A stretch of DNA of 61,070 nt from Alphaproteobacteria bacterium (lineage in GTDB: Bacteria > Pseudomonadota > Alphaproteobacteria > Caulobacterales > Caulobacteraceae). The translations under genes were made by a program, and so were the position numbers. Shown in pieces: positions 1 to 7,662 of the stretch (position 1 is its first letter; every line of letters starts with the position of its first letter). The stretch is from NCBI GenBank assembly GCA_018820275.1, contig JAHJOO010000034.1, forward strand, positions 1 to 61,070. The letters are read 5' to 3'. A model generated the notes under the pieces. That model made no database searches. It worked only from the letters and a program-made list of their open reading frames with translations, and was not told the origin of the DNA.

Positions 1-468
1 CGGATGCGTCCCGAGCGGATCATCGTCGGCGAGGTCCGCGGCCCCGAGGCCTTCGACCTGCTGCAGGCCAAGAACACGGGCCACGACGGATCGATGGGCA
101 CGCTGCACGCCAACTCGCCGCGCGAGGCCATCAGCCGGATGGAATCGATGATCACCATGGGCGGCTACGGCCTGCCCTCCAAGACCATCCGCGAGATGAT
201 CGTCGGCTCGGTCGACGTCATCATCCAGGCCGCCCGCCTGCGCGACGGCTCGCGCCGCATCACCCACATCACCGAGGTGGTGGGGCTGGAGGGCGACGTG
301 ATCGTCACCCAGGACCTGTTCGTCTACGAGATCACGGGCGAGGACGAGAACGGCAAGATCATCGGCCGGCACCGCTCGACCGGCATCGCCCGTCCGCGCT
401 TCTGGGACCGCGCCCGCTACTACGGGCTGGAGCGGGAACTGGCCGAGGCCCTGGACGCGGCGGAGTAG
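1..468 (+). CDS. cpaF: CpaF/TadA-type pilus assembly ATPase, C-terminal part (5' truncated by window edge)
   Basis: C-terminal 155 residues of a type II/IV secretion ATPase that powers Flp (tad/cpa) pilus assembly at the inner membrane. The frame is open to the window edge. The Walker B-like stretch [15 protein letters not shown] (fragment residues 3-17) is followed by the histidine box [13 protein letters not shown] (residues 27-39), as in the TadA/CpaF branch of the GspE family. The N-terminal domain and Walker A lie outside the window. tadB starts 5 nt after the stop and tadC follows, the normal order of the tad operon. Assignment is firm from motif and context. Confidence 0.95.
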   Translation, partial: RMRPERIIVGEVRGPEAFDLLQAKNTGHDGSMGTLHANSPREAISRMESMITMGGYGLPSKTIREMIVGSVDVIIQAARLRDGSRRITHITEVVGLEGDVIVTQDLFVYEITGEDENGKIIGRHRSTGIARPRFWDRARYYGLERELAEALDAAE

Positions 469-473
469 GGCCC

Positions 474-1454
474 ATGCTGGAGATCCTGGCCGGCGTCCTC
501 GGCTTCATCGTCATCGGCTCGCTGGGCTGGGTCTTCGTCGGCGGCGACGATTCCAGCGCCCAGGCCATGAAGCGGGCCCAGACCTTCGGCGGCCCCAAGA
601 CGGACAATGCCCGGACGAAGAAGGCCGCCGCCGCGGCCAACACGCCCGAGGCGCGCCGTAAGCAGATCCTCACCCAGCTGCAGGAGGCCGACCGGGCCGA
701 ACGCAAGGCGCGCATGACCATGGCCGCCAAGCTGAAGCAGGCGGGTCTGGGCATGACCCTGCGCACCTTCGTCATCGTCAGCGTGGTGCTGGGCCTGATC
801 GCCGGACTGCTGCCCCTGCTGTTCGGCGCCAACGCCCTTCTGGGGCTGGGCCTGGCGGTGGTGTTCGGTCTCGGCCTGCCGCGCTGGTTCGTCGGCATGC
901 TGGGCAAGCGGCGGATGAAGAAGTTCGGCAGTCTGTTCCCCGACGCGGTCGACGTGATCGTGCGCGGCATCAAGTCGGGCCTGCCGGTCCACGACTGCTT
1001 CAAGATCATCGCCCGCGAGAGCCCGGCGCCGCTGGGCCCCGAGTTCCAGCGCCTCGTCGACGGGCTGGGGGTCGGCCTGACCCTGCCGCAGGCGCTGGAG
1101 AAGATGTACGAGCGCATGCCGACGCCGGAGCTGAAATTCTTCGCCATCGTCATGGCGATCCAGCAGAAGACCGGCGGCAATCTGGCCGAGGCCCTGTCGA
1201 ACCTGACCACCGTACTGCGCGCGCGAAAGATGATGGGCGAGAAGATCAAGGCCCTGTCGTCCGAGGCGACGGCGTCGGCGGGCATCATCGGCTCGCTGCC
1301 GCCGGCGGTCATGATCCTCGTGACCCTGACGACGCCGGCCTACATGATGCTGATGTTCACCGACCCCCGCGGCCAGTTCATGCTGCTGGTGGCCGGCTCC
1401 ATGATGGGCTTCGGCATCTTCGTCATGAAGAAGATGATCGCGTTCAAGTTCTGA
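474..1454 (+). CDS. tadB: Flp pilus assembly inner-membrane protein TadB (type II secretion F-domain)
   Basis: A 326-aa polytopic membrane protein. There is a hydrophobic N-terminus (about residues 1-24), a basic cytoplasmic stretch (about 40-90), a pair of membrane helices (about 97-140), then the T2SSF domain beginning around FPDAVDVIVRGIKSGLPV and a hydrophobic C-terminus. TadB and TadC are thought to form the platform on which the CpaF ATPase acts. ATG lies 5 nt after the cpaF stop and tadC follows after 9 nt, so the three genes are cotranscribed. Length is normal for TadB. Confidence 0.95.
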   Translation: MLEILAGVLGFIVIGSLGWVFVGGDDSSAQAMKRAQTFGGPKTDNARTKKAAAAANTPEARRKQILTQLQEADRAERKARMTMAAKLKQAGLGMTLRTFVIVSVVLGLIAGLLPLLFGANALLGLGLAVVFGLGLPRWFVGMLGKRRMKKFGSLFPDAVDVIVRGIKSGLPVHDCFKIIARESPAPLGPEFQRLVDGLGVGLTLPQALEKMYERMPTPELKFFAIVMAIQQKTGGNLAEALSNLTTVLRARKMMGEKIKALSSEATASAGIIGSLPPAVMILVTLTTPAYMMLMFTDPRGQFMLLVAGSMMGFGIFVMKKMIAFKF

Positions 1455-1463
1455 GGTGGGCCG

Positions 1464-2453
1464 ATGACCGATCTGATGGCCTTCCTGACCAACCCGCAGA
1501 GCCTGCTCAGCCTCGTCGTGGGCCTGCTGGCCTTCGGCGCCATTCTGGGCCTGACCAGCGGCCTGTCCGGCGGCCAGAAGCTGGACAAGCGCATGAAGGC
1601 GGTGGGCGAGCGCCGCGACGAACTGAAGCGCCGCTCGCGCCAGGCCATCGCCCAGCAGGGCCAGGCGGGCGGCGCGCTGCGGCACACCGACGACGGCTTC
1701 AAGAAGCGCGTCGTCGAGCGCCTGAACCTGACGAAGCTGCTGGAGGACCCCAAGGTCGCCGAGAAGATGGCCCAGGCCGGCTATCGCGGGCCGCGGCCGC
1801 TGACGACCTTCTACTTCTTCCGCTTCTCCATGCCGTTCGTCTTCATGGCGGTGGCCATCTTCTACCTCTTCATCTTCAACGACTTCGGCCTGCCGCTGAT
1901 GACGCGGGTGCTGGCCGTGGCGGTGGCGACCGTTGTCGGATTCTATGCCCCGAACCTGTTCATTGAGAACCGCATCTCCAAGCGCCGCACCTCGATCATG
2001 CAGGCGTTCCCGGACGCGCTGGACCTGTTGCTGATCTGCGTGGAGGCCGGCATGTCCATCGAGGCGGCGATCCAGAAGGTCAGCCAGGAGATCGGGGGCT
2101 CGTCCATCGATCTGGCCGAGGAGCTGACCCTGCTGTCCGCCGAGCTGTCCTATCTGCCCGACCGCCGCATGGCCTATGAGGGCCTGGCCAAGCGCACCAA
2201 CCACCCGGGCGTCCGCTCGGTCGCCACGGCCATGACCCAGGCCGAGACCTACGGCACGCCGCTGGGCACCGCCCTGCGCACCATGGCCAAGGAGAACCGC
2301 GAGATGCGTCTCTCGGCGGCGGAGAAGAAGGCCGCGGCCCTGCCGGCCAAGCTGACCGTGCCGATGATCCTGTTCTTCCTGCCGGTGCTGTTCATCGTCA
2401 TCCTGACCCCGGCGATCATCAACATCCAGGACACGATGGCGAAGGGCGGGTAA
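1464..2453 (+). CDS. tadC: Flp pilus assembly inner-membrane protein TadC (type II secretion F-domain)
   Basis: A 329-aa membrane protein with an N-terminal membrane helix (about 12-32), a basic cytosolic region, two helices around 113-160, a T2SSF domain starting near FPDALDLLLICVEAGMSIEA, and a C-terminal helix. It is the partner platform protein of TadB in Flp pilus biogenesis. It is the last gene of the operon here: the next gene is on the opposite strand and a perfect 13-bp inverted repeat sits at the junction. No TPR or later tad genes follow within the window. Confidence 0.94.
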   Translation: MTDLMAFLTNPQSLLSLVVGLLAFGAILGLTSGLSGGQKLDKRMKAVGERRDELKRRSRQAIAQQGQAGGALRHTDDGFKKRVVERLNLTKLLEDPKVAEKMAQAGYRGPRPLTTFYFFRFSMPFVFMAVAIFYLFIFNDFGLPLMTRVLAVAVATVVGFYAPNLFIENRISKRRTSIMQAFPDALDLLLICVEAGMSIEAAIQKVSQEIGGSSIDLAEELTLLSAELSYLPDRRMAYEGLAKRTNHPGVRSVATAMTQAETYGTPLGTALRTMAKENREMRLSAAEKKAAALPAKLTVPMILFFLPVLFIVILTPAIINIQDTMAKGG

Positions 2454-2459
2454 GGCCCC

Positions 2460-2500
2460 GACTTTTCTCCCCATGCCCTTCGGACGCGGGGAGAAAAGTC
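2460..2500. repeat. Perfect 13-bp inverted repeat at a convergent gene junction
   Basis: GACTTTTCTCCCC (2460-2472) and GGGGAGAAAAGTC (2488-2500) are exact reverse complements with a 15-nt loop. The element lies between the tadC stop and the convergent SRPBCC gene and covers that gene's stop codon. The T-run is on the 5' arm and the A-run on the 3' arm, the reverse of a classical intrinsic terminator, so transcript-end protection or a REP-like element is at least as likely as termination. Confidence 0.75.
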
Positions 2501-2930
2501 ACCCCTCCGCGTGCGTCTTCAGCGCCTCGCCGACGCGCTCCGCCGCCGCCTTCAGCTTCAGCCGGTGCTGGTCGAAATGCCACTCGCCGCGCAGGCCCTT
2601 GAAGATCCAGCCGTTGGAAACGATGCAGGCGCCCGGCTCCAGCTCCTCGATCTCGTAATAGCGGATCGTGCGGAACCACAGGCCGCGGCTCTCGGCCCAG
2701 ACCAGCTGCGCCAGCGGCTGCCATTCGACGACCTTGGCCACGGCGCGGCGCTCGCCCACGCCGTCGATCGCCTCGGTCAGGGCCAGGTCGCCGCCGAAGG
2801 AGATGGTCCCCTCGACCGTCGTCTCCACGGGGTTCCAGCGGTCCCAGGACCGCAGGTCGGCGATCAGGTCCCAGATGCGGTCGGACGGGGCCTGCACCCC
2901 GACGCGTTTTTCGATGCGAGCCATGTCCAT
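2499..2930 (-). CDS. SRPBCC (START/polyketide cyclase-like) family protein
   Basis: A 143-aa cytosolic protein with the SRPBCC helix-grip pattern: the N-terminal strand RIEKRVGVQAPSDRIWDLI, then WDRWNP, a hydrophobic central sheet, and the C-terminal helix FDQHRLKLKAAAERVGEAL. These folds bind hydrophobic ligands or act as cyclases or hydratases; the ligand cannot be told from the sequence. It is the last gene of a three-gene minus-strand operon (ferredoxin, MFS, SRPBCC), 39 nt after the MFS stop. ATG at 2930 is used; a second Met two codons later is equally possible. Confidence 0.75.
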   Translation of the reverse strand: MDMARIEKRVGVQAPSDRIWDLIADLRSWDRWNPVETTVEGTISFGGDLALTEAIDGVGERRAVAKVVEWQPLAQLVWAESRGLWFRTIRYYEIEELEPGACIVSNGWIFKGLRGEWHFDQHRLKLKAAAERVGEALKTHAEG

Positions 2931-2969
2931 GCCGCCCTTCCAGCACGGCCGGGTGGCGGAGAAAAGGCC

Positions 2970-4259
2970 TCAGCGCGCGCCTTCGGGTCCGGGTTGGCTG
3001 GCGGGCTGGACGTCGGGCCCCGGCCGTTCCTCGCGATCCGGCAGATCGGGCGGCGGCGTGCGCAGGCCCTTGAGCGCGAAAGCCAGAAGCAGGGCCAGTC
3101 CGGCCATTCCGACGTTCAACACGAAGGGCGCGGGCTCCGTCCACTCATACAGCGCCACGCCCAGCACCGGCGGGATCAGGAAGCTGATCCCCGCCAGCGC
3201 CATCATCAGCCCGGCGATCGCGCCCTGCTCGCCCGGTCCGACGGCCAGCGAGGACCCGGCGGTGAAGCCCGGCCGGGCGAAGCCCAGGCCCAGCGACACC
3301 AGCGCATAGCCGATCACGACGGCGAAGAAGTCCGGCGCCGCGACGCTGAGCAGATTGCCGGCCAGCGCCAGGCCCGCGCCCCACCGCATCAGGGCCCGCG
3401 GTTGCAGGTTCAGCAGCGGGATCAGGCCCCATTGCGCCAGCAGCGTCGCCGCCGCGCCCGCGAACATGGCCAGGCCGATGAAGGGCTGGGCCTGGGTCGC
3501 GCTCATGCCCTGCACCGCCAGTTCGTCGATGACGTGGAAGCCCAGCACCGAGATGTTGACCGCCTGCACGCCCGTCACCAGCACGCCGAACGCCAGATGG
3601 CCCGAGATCCGCGGGTCCTTCCACAGCCCTTTGGCGGGCGGCAGCTCGCGCGCCTGTCGCGGGACCTCGCCCGACGGCAGGGACGTCGACACCCAGGCCA
3701 GCACCCCCGCGCCGATCAGGGCGAAGACGTACAGGGGGCCGGCCAGGCCCACGAGCGGCAGGACCAGAAAGGGCGCCAGCGTCGGCCCGATCACCGTGCC
3801 CAACCCCTGCGCCGAGGCCAGCATGGACATGGCGCGCGTCCGCTCCTGCGCCGTCGTGCGGTCGGCGACGTAGGCCTGCGACGCGATGGGGGCGGCCGAA
3901 CCGAACAGGCCGTAGACCGCCCGCGCCGTCGCCATCAGGGTGAAGGCCAGGCCGGCCCCCAGCCAACCCTCCAGCCCCGCCGTGGTCGCCAGCCCGAACC
4001 CGGCCATGGAGACGACGAAGCCGCCGAGCCCCAGCTGGATCGTGCGCTTGCGCCCCCACACGTCCGACCGGCGGGCCCAAACGGGGCTGGCCACGGTCCA
4101 CAGCAGGGCCGACAGGGCGAAGGCGCCGGCCACCAGGGTGTCGGCGAGGCCGAACTCGCGACCGATGGTCGGCAGCACCGACTGCAGCGCCATATTGCCG
4201 CCGGCCGCGATCAGGCTGACCAGAAACAGGATGGCGAAGGCCTGGGAGCGGAGGGTCAC
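2970..4259 (-). CDS. MFS transporter (TetA/DHA1-like)
   Basis: A 429-aa major facilitator permease with about 12 hydrophobic segments. It carries the DHA1-type motif A-like loop DVWGRKRTIQLGLGGF between helices 2 and 3, and a cytosolic Pro/Arg-rich tail of about 35 residues. Proton-driven efflux of a small molecule is typical for this branch; the substrate is unknown. The start lies 4 nt after the ferredoxin-like gene stop, so the two are cotranscribed. The tail after LKGLRTPPP is low complexity and probably unstructured. Confidence 0.85.
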   Translation of the reverse strand: MTLRSQAFAILFLVSLIAAGGNMALQSVLPTIGREFGLADTLVAGAFALSALLWTVASPVWARRSDVWGRKRTIQLGLGGFVVSMAGFGLATTAGLEGWLGAGLAFTLMATARAVYGLFGSAAPIASQAYVADRTTAQERTRAMSMLASAQGLGTVIGPTLAPFLVLPLVGLAGPLYVFALIGAGVLAWVSTSLPSGEVPRQARELPPAKGLWKDPRISGHLAFGVLVTGVQAVNISVLGFHVIDELAVQGMSATQAQPFIGLAMFAGAAATLLAQWGLIPLLNLQPRALMRWGAGLALAGNLLSVAAPDFFAVVIGYALVSLGLGFARPGFTAGSSLAVGPGEQGAIAGLMMALAGISFLIPPVLGVALYEWTEPAPFVLNVGMAGLALLLAFALKGLRTPPPDLPDREERPGPDVQPASQPGPEGAR

Positions 4260-4263
4260 GGCG

Positions 4264-4614
4264 TCACTCGGCGGCTGCGGGCGGTGGCAGAAGCCTCAGC
4301 CGCCGCCCGTCGTCGACGCCCAGCCGGGACTTGATCTCCAGCAGGTCGGTGCCCGGTTCGATGATCAGCATCTCGGTCGGCCGCATGGCGTTGACCGCGA
4401 CCACTGCCTTCTTCGGGCAGACGTCGAAACAGTCGGTGTGCCGCACGGTGATCCCGGCCTTCCGGCCCTTGCCCGCGTGGAGATACTTCTTCAGCGCCTT
4501 CTTCAGGCTCTTGTCGCCGTTCGGGCCGAAGCCCTCGTCGCCCAGCTTCTTCGAGCATTTGCGGCACACCAGGACGACGTCCTGCCAGCGGGTCTTGGCG
4601 GCCTTGATGGGCAT
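4264..4614 (-). CDS. Thioredoxin-like [2Fe-2S] ferredoxin domain protein
   Basis: A 116-aa cytosolic protein. Cysteines occur in VCRKCSKK near the N-terminus and in DCFDVCPKKAV in the second half, matching the C-x-x-C ... C-x3-C layout of small (2Fe-2S) thioredoxin-like ferredoxins. Start: MPIKAAKTRW at 4614 places the first strand directly ahead of the first cysteine pair. An upstream in-frame ATG at 4668 would add 18 atypical residues reaching toward the divergent gene. It heads the ferredoxin-MFS-SRPBCC operon. The redox partner is unknown. Confidence 0.72.
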   Translation of the reverse strand: MPIKAAKTRWQDVVLVCRKCSKKLGDEGFGPNGDKSLKKALKKYLHAGKGRKAGITVRHTDCFDVCPKKAVVAVNAMRPTEMLIIEPGTDLLEIKSRLGVDDGRRLRLLPPPAAAE

Positions 4615-4694
4615 GGGTCCGGAATCGCCGTTCCGCGCTTCTTGCGCAACCCCGGAAAAGCGCCGCATCGTCCGCGGGAACCGGGGGACCCCAC

Positions 4695-5975
4695 ATGATC
4701 CGCAGCCTCATGATCGCCGCCGCCCTGCTCGCGGCCCTGCCCGCCCAGGCCCAGGTGCGAGCCCCCGACGCGGCGATCGCCGCCGTCATGCCCGACGTGG
4801 TGACCTGGCGGCGCGACTTCCACTCCAATCCCGAGCTGGGCTTCGCCGAGCACCGCACGGCCGCCGCCGTCGCCGCCCACCTGCGCGCGCTGGGGCTGGA
4901 GGTGCACGAGGGCGTCGGCAAGACGGGCGTCGTGGGCGTGCTGCGCGGGGCGCGGCCCGGCAGGACGGTGGCGCTGCGGGCCGACATGGACGCCCTGCCG
5001 GTGCTGGAGGCGACGGGCCTGCCCTTCGCCTCGACCGCGACCGGGACCTACATGGGCAACACCGTGCCCGTCGCCCACGCCTGCGGCCACGACGCCCACG
5101 TCGCCATGCTGATGGGTGCGGCCGAGGTGCTGGCCGGGATGAAGGACCGGATCTCGGGCACGATCGTCTTCGTCTTCCAGGCGGCGGAGGAGGGGGCCCC
5201 TCCCGGAGAGCCGCTGGGCGGCGCCGCCCTGATGGTGCAGGAGGGCGTGCTGGAGCGGTTCGGCGTCGAGGCCATCTTCGGCCTGCACGTCGTTCCGGGC
5301 GAGCCGGGCGCCATCTGGTGGCGGCCGCAGGGCTTCATGGCCGCGTCGGACCGCGTCGACATCGTGCTGCGGGGCAAGCAGACGCACGGGGCCTGGCCGT
5401 GGAAGGGCGTCGACGTCATCGCCGCCTCGGCGGCCGTGGTCCAGACGGTCAACACCCTGACGTCGCGCACGGTGGACCCGACGACCACCCCGACGGTCTT
5501 CACCATCGCCACTCTGGAGGCCGGCGTCCGCTACAACATCATCCCCGATCAGGCCGTCCTGTCCGGCACGCTGCGGACGTTCGACGTGGCCCAGCGCGAT
5601 GCCCTGGTGGCGCGCGCCGAGGCCGCCATCGGCCACGTGGCGGCGGCGCACGGCGCGACGGCCGAGTTCTCGGTCCGCCAGAACGCGGCCCTCGTCTACA
5701 ACGACCCGGAGCTGTCCGGCTGGCTGGCCCCGGTGCTGGAGACGGTGTCGCCGGGCAAGGTCAATCCCGCCGCGCCGCCGACGACGGTGGCCGAGGACTT
5801 CAGCTATTTCCAGCAGAAGGTCCCGGGCGTCTTCGTGCACCTCGGCGCCTCGGCCGACGGGGTCGATCCCGCCGACAGCCCGCCGAACCACTCGCCCCAG
5901 TTCGACGTCAACGAACGCGTCCTGGAGACCGGGGTGCGCGCCCACGTGACGATCGCGCTGAGCTTTCTGGAGTGA
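4695..5975 (+). CDS. Exported M20D amidohydrolase (IAA-amino acid/hippurate hydrolase-like peptidase)
   Basis: A 426-aa protein with a cleavable signal peptide (residues 1-20, ending AQAQ). The M20 metal-binding signature AHACGHDAHVAM is at about 128-139 (C130, H132), the catalytic Glu pair AAEEGAPP at about 165-166, and a further metal ligand in FGLHVVPG (H198). A late AEDFSYFQQ motif completes the M20D pattern. Family members hydrolyse N-acyl or amide bonds of amino acids; the export signal suggests scavenging of conjugates or peptides in the periplasm. It is monocistronic and convergent with dapE. Confidence 0.88.
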   Translation: MIRSLMIAAALLAALPAQAQVRAPDAAIAAVMPDVVTWRRDFHSNPELGFAEHRTAAAVAAHLRALGLEVHEGVGKTGVVGVLRGARPGRTVALRADMDALPVLEATGLPFASTATGTYMGNTVPVAHACGHDAHVAMLMGAAEVLAGMKDRISGTIVFVFQAAEEGAPPGEPLGGAALMVQEGVLERFGVEAIFGLHVVPGEPGAIWWRPQGFMAASDRVDIVLRGKQTHGAWPWKGVDVIAASAAVVQTVNTLTSRTVDPTTTPTVFTIATLEAGVRYNIIPDQAVLSGTLRTFDVAQRDALVARAEAAIGHVAAAHGATAEFSVRQNAALVYNDPELSGWLAPVLETVSPGKVNPAAPPTTVAEDFSYFQQKVPGVFVHLGASADGVDPADSPPNHSPQFDVNERVLETGVRAHVTIALSFLE

Positions 5976-6003
5976 CCCTGCTCCCCTTGCGGGAGAAGGG
6001 TCA
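5973..6003. repeat. Palindrome spanning the stop codons of two convergent genes
   Basis: TGACCCT (5973-5979) pairs with AGGGTCA (5997-6003), and inside it CTCCC (5981-5985) pairs with GGGAG (5991-5995) around a short loop. The first TGA is the stop of the M20 gene and the last TCA is the stop of dapE on the other strand, so the hairpin contains both stops. There is no T-tract. It probably serves as a shared transcript end or REP-like element. Confidence 0.65.
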
Positions 6004-7143
6004 GGAAAAGAACCCCCGGATCACCCGTTCATAGACCCGCGTCAACGCCTCCAGCTCGGCCACCGGCACGCGCTCGTCGATCTGGTGCATGGTCTGGCCG
6101 ACGAGGCCCAGCTCCAGCACGGGGCACATCGCGCGGAGGAAGCGCGCGTCCGAGGTGCCGCCGGTGGTCGAGGCGTCCGGACGAAGGCCGGTCACGGCCT
6201 CGACCGCGTCCTGCACCATGCGCACGAAAGGCCCCGGCTCGGTCAGGAAGGCGTCGCCGGACCACAGGTGTTCGGTCGTCACCGTCACGCCCGGGACCTC
6301 GGCCGCCTTCGCCCGCGCGTCCAGCCAGCCCATCAGGCTTTCGCCGGTGTGGGTGGGGTTGAAGCGGATGTTCAGCCGCCCGCGCGCCTCGGCGGGGATC
6401 AGGTTGGTCGCCGTGTTGCCGACGTCCAGCGTCGTGATCTCGAGATTGGACGGCTGGAAGGCAATATAGCCGTCATCCAGCCGGTGGTCCGCCAGCTCGG
6501 TCATCAGCCGCGCCAGCACCGGCGCCGGATTGGCGGCGCGGTCGGGATAGGCGACGTGGCCCTGTTTGCCCTTGACCGTGATCCAGGTGTTCAGCGAGCC
6601 GCGGCGGCCGATCTTGATCATGTCGCCCAGCGTCTGCTGCGACGACGGCTCGCCGACGATGCAGGCGTCGATCACCTCGCCCTCGGCCTGCAGCGCCTGC
6701 ACCACCCGTTTGGTGCCGTGCAGGGCGGGCCCCTCCTCGTCGCCGGTGATCAGGAAGGACAGGCTGCCCGGCACCTCGCCGGCCGACAGCACGCGCGACA
6801 CCGCCGCGACCCAGGCGGCGATCCCGCCCTTCATGTCCACCGCGCCGCGCCCGATCACCACGCCGTCGCGCAGCTCGGCCTCGAACGGGTCGGCCGACCA
6901 GGCCTCCGGCGCGCCGGTCGGCACCACGTCGGTGTGCCCGGCGAAGCAGAGGTTCGGCCCGGCGGTGCCGCGCCGGGCGTAGAGGTTCTCGATCCCCTCG
7001 AAGGCCATCCGCCGCACGGTGAAGCCCAGGCCTTCCAGCAGGCCGTGCAGCACGTCCATCGCGCCCGCGTCCACCGGGGTCACCGAGGGGCGGCGGATCA
7101 GGTCGCGGGTCAGCTGGACGGGATCGATGGGTGCGAGGCTCAT
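6001..7143 (-). CDS. dapE: Succinyl-diaminopimelate desuccinylase
   Basis: Cytosolic enzyme of the succinylase branch of lysine/meso-diaminopimelate synthesis. It hydrolyses N-succinyl-L,L-DAP to succinate and L,L-DAP. The 380-aa length is typical. Di-zinc ligands are visible: H70 in FAGHTDVVPTG, D103 in GRGAVDMKGG, the Glu pair E136/E137 in ITGDEEGP, E165 in IVGEPSS and H353 near the C-terminus. Start ATG at 7143 gives the family-typical N-terminus MSLAPIDPVQLTRDLIRRPS; the frame remains open far upstream, over the divergent cupin gene, but that extension is not coding-like. Confidence 0.95.
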   Translation of the reverse strand: MSLAPIDPVQLTRDLIRRPSVTPVDAGAMDVLHGLLEGLGFTVRRMAFEGIENLYARRGTAGPNLCFAGHTDVVPTGAPEAWSADPFEAELRDGVVIGRGAVDMKGGIAAWVAAVSRVLSAGEVPGSLSFLITGDEEGPALHGTKRVVQALQAEGEVIDACIVGEPSSQQTLGDMIKIGRRGSLNTWITVKGKQGHVAYPDRAANPAPVLARLMTELADHRLDDGYIAFQPSNLEITTLDVGNTATNLIPAEARGRLNIRFNPTHTGESLMGWLDARAKAAEVPGVTVTTEHLWSGDAFLTEPGPFVRMVQDAVEAVTGLRPDASTTGGTSDARFLRAMCPVLELGLVGQTMHQIDERVPVAELEALTRVYERVIRGFFS

Positions 7144-7185
7144 GGACTCGTGCTTTAGGACCAGACCGCAGAAGGGAGAAGGGTC

Positions 7186-7662
7186 ATGCCCAAGATCGAT
7201 CTGGACGCCGCGCCGAGCCGGGACGGGACGGCCTATCCGGAGCCCTATGACGCGCCCTGCCGGGCCCGCCGTCGCAAGCGTCTGGGCAATGCGGTCGGCC
7301 TGAGCCAGTTCGGCGTCAACCGGCTGGAGCTGGACCCCGGAACCTGGTCGTCCCAGCGGCACTGGCACTCCGGCGAGGACGAGTTCGTCCAGGTTCTGCA
7401 GGGCGAAGTGGTGCTGGTCGAGGACGACGGCGAGACCGTGCTGCGGGCGGGTGACTGCGCCGGCTTTCCCAAGGGCGTCGCCAACGGCCATCATCTGGTG
7501 AACCGGTCGGACGCGGTCGCCGTGGTGCTGGAGGTCGGCGGCCGAAACCCGGACGCGGACCGGGTGGAGTACCCCGACATCGACCTGACCTTCGACGGTC
7601 GGGAGAGCTTCTATCGCCACCGCGACGGGACGCCGTATCCGGGCCGGGGCCGCGTGAAGTGA
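7186..7662 (+). CDS. Cupin domain protein
   Basis: A 158-aa protein with both cupin motifs: PGTWSSQRHWHSGEDEF (metal ligands H59, H61, E66) and GDCAGFPKGVANGHHLVN (second His set). This is a single-domain jelly-roll barrel, expected to bind a divalent metal. The N- and C-terminal extensions resemble cupins usually annotated only as cupin domain-containing protein; substrate unknown. It diverges from dapE with a 42-bp gap and overlaps the next gene (GTGA), so it is probably translationally coupled to that MFS transporter. Confidence 0.8.
   Translation: MPKIDLDAAPSRDGTAYPEPYDAPCRARRRKRLGNAVGLSQFGVNRLELDPGTWSSQRHWHSGEDEFVQVLQGEVVLVEDDGETVLRAGDCAGFPKGVANGHHLVNRSDAVAVVLEVGGRNPDADRVEYPDIDLTFDGRESFYRHRDGTPYPGRGRVK

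Noticed and set aside
420..2474. Long open frame antisense to the tad genes (684 codons)
   Set aside because: Composition is Gln/His/Arg/Gly shadow typical of the antisense of GC-rich genes; no motifs; overlaps the clear TadB and TadC frames.
2511..4334. Long plus-strand open frame antisense to the MFS gene
   Set aside because: Low-complexity R/P/Q/G shadow; the minus strand has a proper MFS protein.
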